Shown here piece after piece: positions 31,084 to 43,039 of a stretch of DNA of 64,000 nt. The stretch covers positions 2,108,001 through 2,172,000 of the forward strand of contig NC_088935.1 in the NCBI RefSeq assembly GCF_033473495.1, written 5' to 3'. The DNA comes from Cercospora beticola. Its lineage: Eukaryota > Ascomycota > Dothideomycetes > Mycosphaerellales > Mycosphaerellaceae. The position numbers and the translations under genes are program-made. The notes under the pieces were generated by a model. It saw only the letters and a program-made list of their open reading frames with translations, was not told the origin of the DNA and made no database searches. Position 1 is the first letter of the stretch, and each line of letters opens with the position of its first letter.

Positions 31084-34000
31084 CTTACTAGAAACAAAAT
31101 ATAAACGCGCTCTAGTAGGCGACAACGACGACGGCGGGAGGCCTCGAGGCCTCCTAATACGCGATAATATCTCCCGACTAATACTACGACGCTACGAGTA
31201 GAGAAGGAAGTCTAGAAGGAGGAAGTTACGACTCTAACTCCTAGGCGGCCTAAATCTGCCTATAACTACCTCTCTCTAGCTAATAAAGCTAGAAAATAAC
31301 TACTAATACTAATACTCTAAACCTAATAATCTAAAAGAACCTAAAAATACTTATAGAATAGATCTAGAGTTACCTCGATATCTAGATAACTCTTTTTTTC
31401 TTTCTAACTCTTCTCCTTCTCTAATAGGCCTAATAGGCTCTCCTCTACCTCGCCCTCTACTAGGAAGAGTCCTAGACTCTTTAAGCTATCTAGAAAACTC
31501 TCTAGAGCCGCCTAATACCTACTACTACTACTTCTAAAACATAGGCCTAGATAGCCTAAATTAGATATATAATACTAAGGCTCTAGCCTTAGATATCTAT
31601 AACTATCTTAGTAAAGATAGGAAACTAAGAAGAAAGAGAGATAGTAAAGAAGTTAAGCTATAAAGAGCTTAGAAGGAAACTAGGAGTATAGTAGTTTAAG
31701 ACTATATAAAAGCTCCTAAGTAGAGACCTTAAAGTTATTCTCTATAGAGAAGGAAAGAAAAGTAGGCTAGAGAAGGACTAATCTTAGCTTAAAGCTATAT
31801 ACCTAGAGGCCTAGGTAGAGATACTAAGTACCTAGGTAATTATATATAGTATTAGGATATCCTAGAAGCTAGAGGATATAAATAGCTAGGTCTAGCTCGA
31901 CTAAGATAACCTTACCTAGTTTCTAGAGAAGCTTAAAATTAGGAAGGCCTTTTAGCTTAAGAACTAGAAAGTAAGAGAAGAGACTAACTTCTTATTAGTA
32001 GTAATAGTAGTATAGGATAGATAGACTATAAGGGAAATATATAGAAGAGGTATTACTATTAGGTTAATATAGTATATAGTAGAACTATACTACCTATAGT
32101 AGAGGATTATATAATGCTTTAAGTATAATAGCTTTAAGTATATTACTACCTACTATAAAGCTATAGAAGAAATATATAGAAACTATATAGAGAAGTATAG
32201 AATAGATAGCTATAAGGAGAAGAAAATTAAATACTATAACTATAAGAGAGACTATAAGGTATACTTCCTCTAATATAGCTATAAAGCTACTATAAAGGCT
32301 AAAGTAAGAGCATTCTTAGAGTAGTTTAAAAAGCAATAGGAGATAGCCTTAGGCCTAATATAAGGCGATAGTAATATAGAACCTCTAATCCTTAAGAGGA
32401 AAGCTCTACTAGCTAAGCCTCTATAGAGGGATATTAGATATAAAGATAGGCCTCTAGGTACTATAGTAATAGTAATAGCTAGTAGGAGGCAAGCAAGCAA
32501 GCTCTACTTCTCTCTTATATAGGAGAATAAGGATACCTAAGAGGTAATAAGTACCTACTAGGAAGATATAGATATTAACCTAATTAAGCTCCTCTTCTAA
32601 AAATCCTATAAATTCTATAAGTAGCTAAACCCTAATAATCTACTAATATAATATTAATAGGTTAAACACTACCTAAACCCTACTACTAGATAGCTAAGCT
32701 ATAGAAGAGGCTATAGTAATAGTACTATAAGAACTATAGCTTAATACTATAAATAGTAGAACTAAGGCTAAGAAAGAATACTCTATAGTCCTCCTACTCT
32801 AGTAGAACCTAAGAGTAGTAATACTTATATTAGACAAAGTTAGAACTAATAGCTAGAAACTACTCTTCTATAATATAGATAACTTAGTAACTATCTAAGT
32901 CTAGATACTTATAGGAACTATCTCTATCTATAACTACTATAATCTCTTAGAGCTAATAAGCTATAGATAAGAAGAGACTATCTCTATACTCTAAGAAGTA
33001 CTATTATAAACTCTAGAGGACATAAAAGCAAGCTATATAGTAGTAGGAGACTTTAACCTCTACTATCTAAAATAGAGAGGAAATATAACCTAAACCTAAT
33101 ATACTATAATAGATAAGCTTATTAAAACAATTATAGAGGCCTAACTATAGCTAGCTCTAGAGCTAGAGATAATTATATAGGAAAGATATATAGCTAGCTA
33201 CTAAATACTAGACCTAGTCTTTATTAGCCTCTCTCTCTAAAACCTAATCTAAGAATATAAAGCCCTCCTAGAAGAGATATATAGCTCTAACTATATCCTC
33301 CTTAGGATAACTCTCTATATTAACCTCTAAGAGCTAAAAGGAAGAAGCTAGAGAAAGTAGTAGAAAGCTACTAACTAGGACAGAATCTAGAACCTTATAG
33401 CCTAAGATACTAACTAACTTAACTAACTCCTACTTAATATAAGAGAATACCTAGATATACTAGCCTATAGAATATAATCCTCTATTTAGAGGATTATAGA
33501 GAAGATAGTTCTAATAGCTAGACTATTAAGCTATATAAAGATAGTATAGACCTAGGAATATAAGGAGACTATAAAGCTAGTAAGAAGAAGAAGAAGAGAA
33601 TAGAGAAACTATAAGATAGAATAGAGCTATAAGCTATATCTTAAAGTATTATATATAAGAAGTAAAGCTATAAGAAGAGAGCAAAACCTAGCTTAAAGAA
33701 GACTAATAAAAGAAGTTATAGAGGACTCTAAGAAAATCTAGAAAATAGCTAAATAGGTAAGAGAGGGAGCTAACTAAGAGTACTAGCTACTATACTTCCT
33801 AAGCCTAGCTAATATAGAGTATAATAGAAATACTAATAAGAGGAAGGCTATAATCCTAGTAAGATACTTCTTCCTAGACCTAAGAGAGGTAGACTTAAGT
33901 AATATCTAATATACCTAACTACTACTCTAATTCTAGATAGAGGTAGAAGTTTAACTAAAGGAAGTAGAAGGAGTCCTTAAGAAACTACCTAGTAATAAGG

Positions 34001-36133
34001 CTCTAGGACCTAACTAAATACTAAACCTCTTACTTAAAGAGTATAGAGAACAACTTTCTCTAATTCTAGCTAAACTCTTTACTATATACCTAAGGATAGT
34101 ATACTACTCTAAAGCCTTTAAGTACTCTATAATAGTAGTACTTAGGAAACTATAGAAACTAGACTACTTAAAGCTAGGAGTATATAGACCTATTACTCTA
34201 CTTAATATAATAGTAAAGGTCCTAGAAGCTATAGTTACTAAGAGGATATCTAAGAAAACTAAAGAATAGAAGCTCCTCCTAGAAGAATAAATAGGTACTA
34301 GGCCTAGTAGGTCTACTATCTTAGTATTAGACCTTATTACTAAATAAGTAAAAACTATCTAGAAAACTAAGCTAGGAGCTATAGTATCTATACTCTGCCT
34401 TAATATCTTAGAGGTATTTAATAAGGTCTCCTACTAGAGGCTACTTTATAATATTAGAATAAAAGGCTTCTTAGACTATACTATTAGCTTTATCTAATTA
34501 TTCCTCTAAGATAGGACTACCTACCTAAGACTTAGAGAATTTATAGACTAACTAAGGCTCTAAAATATAGGAATTCCCTAAAGCTCTACTCTATCTCTAA
34601 TTCTCTTCCTTTTCTTTACTTCTACTCTACTCCTAATACTATATAAAGGAACTACTTTAGTAATAGAGTTTATAGATAATTCTAATATCCTTATATATAG
34701 TATATTAATAGAGGATAACTATAGGCAACTTAAGAAAGCCTACTAGAAATATAAAGAATAGGTAAGGAGATATAGAGTAGAATTTATACTATAGAAGTAT
34801 TAGCTAATCTACTTTACTAGGAGTAGGAAACATAACTTTAAAGCTATAGTCTAAATCTAGAGATTTAATAGAGAACTACTACTATTACTTAGACTCCTTA
34901 GAGTATAGGTAGATACTAAACTTAAATAGAGCCTATATATTAAATAAGTAGCAGAAAAGGGAGCCTACTAAATATAATTACTTTAGAGACTATATAAGTC
35001 TATATAGGGAGCCTCCTTCTAAAAAGCAAAGCACCTCTATATAGTAGTAGTAAGACTAGCTATTACCTTTAGCTACTAAGTCTAGTCTAACCTAGAGAGT
35101 ATATAAAGCTACTATAGGAACCTTACTAAACCTATTAAGAAGATCTAGAGAGAGGCCCTAAGGAATATTATAGGAGTATATAAGTTAGTTATAATAGCTA
35201 TCCTAGAGAAAGAAGCAAATATTACTTCTCTCTATTTATATATCTAGGACCTAGCTAGGTAAGTATCTAAAAAGTAAGATACCTAACCTATATACTAGTA
35301 TATTAAAAATAGGTATAGGGAGATTAAAAAGTAAGTATAAGTAGGAAAGAGAGCTAGACAACCTATACTACTAACCTAAACTAGATAGAAGGAAATCCTC
35401 TAGATAGTATAAGGCTAAGAAATAATAATATAGATATACCTAGGCTATAAGGTATAGTAGGCTAAATACTAGTAGGATAGAAGATAGAAAAGGAATAAAA
35501 AGAAGAGAAGAGTAAGAGTAGGAGAGGAATAACTACTAGTATAGAAAACTACTACTTCCTCTACTATTAGACTAACTCTATATAAAGGACTTACTAGACT
35601 AGAGAGTATAATAGTTATACTCTTAAGGATAGAGTATATTAGGATAAGGCAATACTTTACTAAAAGGAGAGTTCTAGGTTTTATACTAGACTATAAATAT
35701 AGATAGAGATATAAGATACTAAAATATATATATATATTCTACCTAAAATAGAACGAGAGAAGATACCTACTATTCTAGGTAGGGGTATCTATAAACTAGA
35801 AGGATCTAGCTAATATAAAGAGAGAGCTATATATAATAGTAAAGTAGCTTATCTAAGAAGAGGTCCTAGACTAATTCTTACTTATAAGAGAAGAGGTATA
35901 GAAGGATAAAAGGAAAGAGAATAGGAAGGATAGAGCCTAGTAAAAGGAGGACTTACTAGATACCTAGTATTATCCGAAGGAAAATAGAAGCGAAGGAAGC
36001 GGCTACGTAGGCTATAAATAAAGAGATATACGAGAGTTTTTCGAAGGCTTTTCCTCCGACCGAAACCTATAGAGCGTACTACTTACTCTAGTTAAAAGAG
36101 GTAGACCGGCGTATAAGAATTATCTATCTATCT
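31084..36133 (+). mobile_element. Tad1-like LINE (non-LTR retrotransposon) inserted in Copia A
   Basis: About 5 kb on the plus strand. An ORF1-like region is followed by an AP-endonuclease relic with GDFNL (33,041-33,060), reverse transcriptase with GIP-SS-LSLILFLFF near 34,570 and FIDN at 34,669-34,680 (normally F/Y-x-DD), and a long C-terminal part. The 3' end is a short ATCT tandem repeat. A 17-nt direct repeat with one mismatch flanks it (31,067-31,083 and 36,134-36,150, AATAAATA-TTATAATA), fitting a LINE target-site duplication. All frames are RIP-broken. Confidence 0.75.
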
Positions 36134-36150
36134 AATAAATACTTATAATA

Positions 36151-37360
36151 GCCTAAAACTAATAGGCTTATATAATAAGAGAGAGAATAAGATAGAGTAC
36201 TAAAGCTAAACTAGTATCTAGATATAGCCTATAGTTATAATAAGACTAGATATTACTTTCTTTCTTAGAAGGTTAAGCTTATATATCTTAGACCTAACTA
36301 AGAGATATATATAAGCTCTAAAGAAACTAGTAAGATACCTAAAGTTATTCTAAGACTTAGAACTAATATTTAGAAGAAGTAGAGGAAGCCTAATAGAATA
36401 TTTAGACTCTAACTATATAATAGATAAAGTAGATAAAGTCTTAATCCTTAGGAGTATCTTCTTTCTTTATAGAGCTCTAGTTTCTTAGATAAGTAGGAAG
36501 TAAAAGTCTATTATAATATTAATAATAGAAGCTAAGTATATAGCTATAAATATATATATAAAGTAATCTTAGTTCCTAGTAGTACTTTTAAGAGAGATAG
36601 ACTATATAGAGTTAGTAGGAGAATATCTATTCTAACTAACTATAAAAGTATATTCTAATATAGTAAGAGAACTAAGGCTAGTATAAATTATAGGAGACAA
36701 TTAGGTAGCTTTAACTCTTATTAAGAATATATATATCTATAAGAGATCTAAATATATTAATATTATATATAACTATATTAGATATCTCTAGTAGTAGAGA
36801 AAGGTTATAGTAGAATATATTCTAATAAAAGAGATAGTTACTAATAGCCTAACTAAACTAAAGAATAGGCTATAGTTTTAGGAGTTTATGAGATAACTCT
36901 AGCTTATATAAAGAAAGGCAAAAGATTTATACTCGAACTATAGATTAAACTCTAGACCTTAGGATAATTAATAAAAGATATATACTATAGTATTAGCGAT
37001 ACTATAGTATATACGAAACTAAGCCTAGAGGTTATACTATAGAGGAAGTAGCTTACTATATCTAATAAGTAATTATAATTTAGAAATAGATTTAAATATA
37101 GGAATATAAGTAGAAGACTATCTAGCCTAAGTAGGAGTATTAGAAAGTATAGTCTAGTTAGATATTCTAAGAGATACTTTAGAGATTAGGATTAGGTAAT
37201 ATAAGTTATATAATACTAGGTTATATAACATAGCTAATATCTATCTTAGAAGTAAGATAAAACCTATAACTAACTAATATAATTAACTTAGTTAGTTCCT
37301 ACTTATTATCTCTACTTCTACTATATTATATCTATTCGACGAGTACCTACGAGAATATAA
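36151..37360 (+). mobile_element. Copia-type retrotransposon A, part 2 (RNase H and 3' region)
   Basis: Continues the Copia element after the LINE. The RNase H relic reads IIEAKYIAINIYIK, then IIGDNQVALTLIKN, RSKYINI and VEYIPIKEIVTNSLTKLKNR (about 36,480-36,890), each corresponding to a conserved Copia block with C-to-T type changes. The last about 300 bases may include the 3' LTR; its limits were not determined, since the 5' LTR is absent. Confidence 0.7.
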
Positions 37361-37374
37361 TCTAATAACTTAGA

Positions 37375-39072
37375 TATAATAAGGTTTGCTCCTTTAGGTA
37401 GAATAGCCTCTATCTAGGTATTATTACTCCTTAATATAGTTAGTTCCTTTTAGACTATATTCTTCTATATATATCTCTATTTAGAATTCTAAATTACCTC
37501 TTTATAGGACTTTAGAATAGATACTTCTTATCTCTATATAGAGACTTAAGGAGTAATTACTATAAATATAGACTCCTAAATCTCTAATAGAGCTTTCTAA
37601 ATCTACTCCTATTCTTAGCTTTAGACTTAGCTAAGGAATACTTTATAATACTTAGTACTAGGCTCCTCCTTCTATTTATATTTTCTCTATCTCTTCTAAA
37701 GTACTTATCTTATTACTATACTATAAGCTTTTACCTCTAGGCCTAGTCCTTTATTTAAAATAGATCTTCTTCTCTTTTAGCTATAGATTTAGTTTTAGTT
37801 CCTTTCCTAATCTCTATTTTCTTATAGATTCTACTATATAATATTTAATCCTTTTACTTTAGAATATAGTCTTCTACTAGTACTAGGACTAGCTTATCCT
37901 TTAACTTCCTAGCTTAACTTAAGTAGTTTAGTAGTTCTACTTTTCTTCTACTAGAGTTATAGTTCTCTAGAGTTTTCTTCTTCTAGATCTTCTATTCTCT
38001 AGTACTTCTTCTTATTCTTTAGTAGAAGTAGTAACTATATAAAGAGTATTTAGCTAGGACCTATAGGTTTAGTTACTATAGCTATAGGTATAGTAGCTAT
38101 AGAAGATATAACTACTATTAGCTTCTTTAGAGATCTACTAACTAGGTTTCTAATAGGTATACTACTTACTTAATTAAGCTTAGGAATATTTAGCTCTATA
38201 TCTCCTTCTTTCTTATACTTAAACTAAGTAGTAGTATTATAGGCTTTAATAGCTCTTATATTAGGCTCCTAGAAGAGTTATATTTTAGTAGTATTAGGAA
38301 TATATCTAATAAATATAGTATCTTTGCTTCTATTTATTAGTTTATCTAATCTTATTTCTACTAGCTAGGACTTAGGATCTATATAGACTACTACTTTATA
38401 ACTCTAAACTCTAAAGTATAATACTAAGAGTTAAATATCTAAAAAGACTTCCTTAAGTAATACTTTAAATCTATTAATTTCTAGGCTATTAGGAAGAGAA
38501 TTTCTAATAACTATATAGGCTACTAAAGCTTCTAGCTAGAATTTAAGAAGTATATAGGTATCTTCTAGTATTACTCTTATATAGTCTTTAGAAGTTTAGA
38601 TTAATCTCTTAACTACTCTATTCTAAATAGAGTTATATACTTTAGTTATATAGAAGAAAATTCTATATTCTTTCTTCTACTACTTTAGTATAGTAAGAAG
38701 CTCTCTTACTCTATTACTCCTTATAATCTAGAAAGGATTTCCTAATTATAGCTTAGCTTTTACTTTCTAGTCTCTAAAGATACTTAGTATATCTTCTCTA
38801 GACTTTATTAGGAAAGTCTATTTCTTTCTTAAGAAGTTATTAATAATTTTAAGCTACTATTTATATCCTAATCTTAAGATAGGTAAAGAGCTATAGATAT
38901 TAATAGAAACTAGAGATAACTTTTAGAGTTTCCTTTTAGTTTCTTTTTCTTTATATTTCTTTATTTTTTCTAAGAAATATACTCTATAAAGTTAGTATTT
39001 CTTTAGAATAGGAATCTAAGCCTTTAAGTTAGATACTTTATATAGGTTTCTAAGAATACTTTCTCTAAAATA
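37375..39072 (-). mobile_element. Copia-type retrotransposon B fragment, inverted relative to A
   Basis: Minus-strand copy of the integrase and pre-RT region of Copia A (matches 28,917 to about 30,400). It carries about 200 extra bases of integrase N-terminal sequence that A has lost (KKYQLYRVYFLEKIKKYKEK region). It stops abruptly at the start of reverse transcriptase near 37,375. Confidence 0.75.
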
Positions 39073-40125
39073 TAGATAGATAGATAATTCTTATACGCTA
39101 GTCTACCTCTTTTAACTAGAGTAAGTAGTACGCCCTATATTTTTCGTAGGTAGAAAAGCTCTCGTACTAGTACTCTAGTAGAAAAACCTCCTTATATTTT
39201 TATATTTTATAGTAAGCTCTATATAGCCTACCGCTTCTATAGTTTCTAGTTCTCCTTAGGATAATTTATATTATCTTAATAGTTTATTAGATCCTTTACG
39301 ATATAGTTCTTCTTAGTTATTTCTTATATTATTTATTACTTAGGAGCCTAATCCTCTTATCTACTAGCTTAGAGACTCTAGCCTATATATATAGTCTTTG
39401 TCTCTATACTAGTATCTATATTAATCCTATATCTAACTCTTTCTTACTAGTTCCTAGAGTAGGTATCTCTTTATATAAATCCTACTTAGATTTTAACCTT
39501 TCTTAGTACTTAGTTATATAACCTATATCTAGAGAAATTCTAGTTTTTATAGAATATCTAGAATAGTAGGTATCTTTATAGGTAGCTCTAAGTATAGTAT
39601 AGAGTTAGATAGCTTATATTAGATACTCTATCTTTAGACTTAAAGTTTCTAGAGAGCTCTAGAGTAGAGAGACTAGTCTACTTTAGAGTCTTCTATTTTA
39701 GATAAAAGGCTCCTAGTAGCTAATTATTCTAGTATCTATAGAGGTACTACTATTCCTTTCTTCTATTTCTACTATCCTTACTCTTTCTTATTAAAGCCTT
39801 CTTTTAAGTATACTTAGTTCCTCCTTTTTAGCCTATTTAGAGCCTAGGTTACTACTCTAGCTTCTAGACCTATAGTAGTATTTACTACCTAGAAGAGCTA
39901 TCCTATAGTCGAGTATTAGAATCTTATAGTAGTTATACTACGCTAGCGTCGTCTTCGTATTCTTAGAAGCTTTCTAATCTCTCTAGGTCGAAATTCTAGA
40001 CTTTTTTCGCTTTCTTCCTACCTCGTAGGTATCTAGCTACTCTATACTTTACTAGTATAGCCGAAGCTATCTATTTCTACCTACGACTATATAGAGGTAT
40101 ATAATAGGACTTCGTAGGCCTTAAC
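39073..40125 (-). repeat. Repeat R, copy 2
   Basis: Same orientation as copy 1: head at about 40,125 (TACGAAGTCC on the minus strand), ATCT-type tail at about 39,073. With copy 1 it forms direct repeats that bracket the whole Copia-LINE-Copia assembly. Confidence 0.65.
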
Positions 40126-40310
40126 TTATAATAATTCTATAAAGTAATCGGTATAATCTTATAGAATAACTATTCGCTTAATTTAAGGTAGTAGTAGAAG
40201 TAGTAAAGATAGAAATATAGTAGAAGAATCGTTATACTAATTACTATAATTAGAAGCTATTTAATTAATTCTTTAGGCACTTATAACGCTTATTCTAATA
40301 ATACTAGCTA

Positions 40311-43039
40311 CCTCTAACACCTCCATAATAATTAGAGGCAGCGATTGAGGTGTAACTACCGCTAAGAGGCTAAACTACATCAAGCATAGCGATATAGTGG
40401 CTGCAGGGTAAAGTAATTTGAGTTCACGCGTTGAAAGACAGCAAAGGGATCATTACACTCCCTCTTCGGTGGCTTCGAATTCGTCGCATCACCAGTTGCG
40501 CCCGCTAGCTCTTACTGGCCAGGCTATTTGCTTTTCACTCCACGCTCTCTGGCATGCTGCGGCGGACCTCCCGAGCTCTCCGCCGCTTCAACAGCATAGG
40601 CTCGTCGGAGCCTAGCCGCTTGTTATCATAAGAGCTTACATTCCAAAGCTATCTTCCAGTTTTTTCGGAGTGCAAGATGTTCCTCTGCTTGCGAGCTTCT
40701 CTACGGCTAGAGTGGCGGCTGCAGAGACACGCATGAGAAACATCGACCATCGCGCCGGCAAATCTGTCGAATCGCCAGAAGGCATCTAGTCCTCATATGC
40801 TTGGAGGGAGGTCTCTGCTCCTCAGCACAGCGAACAACCATGTGAGAGTCGCAGGAGGCAGAATCATTTTTTGGTTTCGGCTTCCTTACTTCTATGGAGA
40901 AAAGTCTGGATGCGCTCTATTCTTCTGGCTTAGCGAAGAGGCATGCTTGGACCCGCAGATAACACTCCTACTCATGTCATCAGTTCTTCTACCTGCCACC
41001 GCCGAAATTTGGGGCAAAATTTGGAGATTTCCAAAAGAGTTCGAGGATAGTACGCGTCCAGCAAGCAAAACGGAAACCAGAATTGAGACTCCGTACTCCT
41101 CTATCCATGGAACTCGAGTGCTCTTCGGTCCTCGTACCTCCGCCTTGTGCAGCGTAACTGAGGCGCTCTGTCTCGACAAGCGAGGCAGATGCGGAACGCA
41201 GTTGACGAGAGAAATCACAAAGTGAGCGTATTTCCCAGCGTGTGTCTTGCTGTCCGCAACTAGGCGTCCTGGCGGTTGGTCTTGGCGACGGCTGAGGCCA
41301 GAACGTGGACGACATCTCTCGGCGCGAACATTGCCCCCTTCGGCATCTCTCAGCGATGCATAGTGGTTGAACTTGTCCGAACGATGACGCGATCTCTGCT
41401 GAAGGGTCTCTGCATCGTGGAGGCTTTTGTCTCAAGGTACATGTCCTATCCCACCGCTTGCGCCGGAGAACATGCTCTCACGATCGACAATACTGTCATG
41501 CAGGATTGCGCAGGAGAGTATCGAGTTCAATAGGGTATCGATAGAGCTAATGCCACAGGTGCTACTGGATTGTTCGTTCTCAGCGTAATGTTGTAGCATT
41601 TGTGTCTGTTGATGAGCTGACGCAGCTCAGAGTCGTGGCCGTTCCAGCCTTCCTCCTTTAGGAACCGCATAGACATTCGCAGCCGGCAGCCCTAACACAA
41701 ATTACTGTTCACCGGAAGTCTCCAGTCTCCAGCGCCTGTTCTCAATATGGCATGTGCATAACTACCAGTTCCCTTGCTCGCACGAGCGCTCACTGCTCGA
41801 GCAGCACGGCGCCCAGCTCTAAATCTGGTGAGCTTTCGGCACCGAACGCCTCGAACGCTATAGTAGTGAAGCCTTGCCTCTTCTCAACAGTGCTAGATGT
41901 GGCCTTGCAAGCCAGCGTCAAGCCTCTTTGCGCCGTTGAAAAAGCTTCCACAGAAGGTCACAGAGGCTGAAAGCTCATGCCACTCGTGGCTTGCCCCAGA
42001 TATTCGCTAGACTTCAAGGCTCACCAAGTGCTGTTCTGCCGTAAGAGCTCAACATATCGGCGCAAGCTACAAAGTGCATGAGACGGGAAATGCGAACACT
42101 GCTAGTGTGATATGAACACGGGTACGATCTGATGATACACGTGTTGATCGTTTGGCACACGACTCGTTCATGCCTCATAGTCGTCATTGCGCTTTGATAG
42201 TAGTTTTAGCCCCAAGAATGCACGCCTGACGATGGAGATCCTTCAAAACCCCGCCGCCATCTGCGCTTTTCATTCACCGTTTTGGGAAAATCGAAGCCAC
42301 ACGTTCTTAGCTTTGCGCATTGCACTATACTAGTATGCATGACTGCTCTTTCTTCGCGCAAGTCTTGCCCCATGTGACACCACGGCATCCGTTTCCGACA
42401 ACAAGCAATCACGCCGCGTCGGGACCCCTCAGCGGTGAAGCAAGATTGACTTCTTGGATCGTGCAGCGGCGAGGAGAGATTGTGACTTTCCTTTCGCTGC
42501 TATTAGCCCATGGCGTCCACACTCGCAAGATCGATACCACTACCGTCGATCTCGCAGTCCACTTGTCTGAAGACCGGCCTTGGTCCTTCGTTTACCGTTT
42601 TCCGTCTGTGTGCAGTCACGCACGGCCATGTTGCTTTTTGAAAGCGAACGACATCGTGCTCTTTGGGTGCCGATGGAACCGCGACAGCGCAAATTATAGG
42701 CCGGCGCATTTCGAGATTCTGGACGAAGCACTTCGCTGCAACGTAAACGCTGAGCGTTCATATTTAGTGAGCGACAAATCGTGCGTTCGATGAACACAGC
42801 TTCTGCGAGTTCGTTGGCATACAGTGCCCTTTCGTTGCGAATTTCGTTGTTCTGAGGTCGTGCCCAGCTGATCGAGAGGGACAGACCTCTCGAAGCATCG
42901 TGGGCACGACGAGGCGCACCGGCCGTAGGCGCAATTGCGTCTGCACGCGCATGTCCATATCTTTCATGTGTCCACGGGGTGGAATAGGTGCCATCCATGG
43001 CACGTCTCTACGTGTCTCTGACTGGAACTTCGCTCTTTC
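40311..43039. other. 2.7 kb of normal composition without a recognised gene
   Basis: CpA and TpG are present again, so this DNA was not RIPed. Frames up to 157 codons occur (for example 42320-42793 plus and 40989-41435 minus), but they overlap on opposite strands and show no domain, signal peptide or conserved motif. It also contains the 3' side of the regulator gene at 43040. Confidence 0.5.

Larger units (their letters stand above)
18155..40310. repeat. 22-kb RIP-degraded transposon block
   Basis: A sharp change in composition marks this block. CpA and TpG almost vanish, TpA dominates, and ATG is therefore nearly absent. For example, 18241-18540 contains no CA and no TG dinucleotide but about a dozen CG. 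Coding relics are recognisable only if TAG and TAA are read through as former Gln or Trp codons. This is the mark of fungal repeat-induced point mutation, which converts C to T in repeated DNA during the sexual cycle. Individual elements inside are annotated separately. Edges are where CA/TG return, near 18,150 and 40,310. Confidence 0.95.

Noticed and set aside
21088..32500. Three ORFs of 60-73 codons inside the RIP block (21088-21288, 23474-23656, 32279-32500, all minus)
   Set aside because: They lie antisense to Gypsy or LINE coding relics and reflect only rare surviving CpA/TpG; composition is that of RIPed DNA.
18155..40310. The AT-rich block as a regional centromere
   Set aside because: Only 22 kb, made of identifiable transposons and flanked by active-looking genes; composition alone cannot tell, and CENP-A data would be needed.
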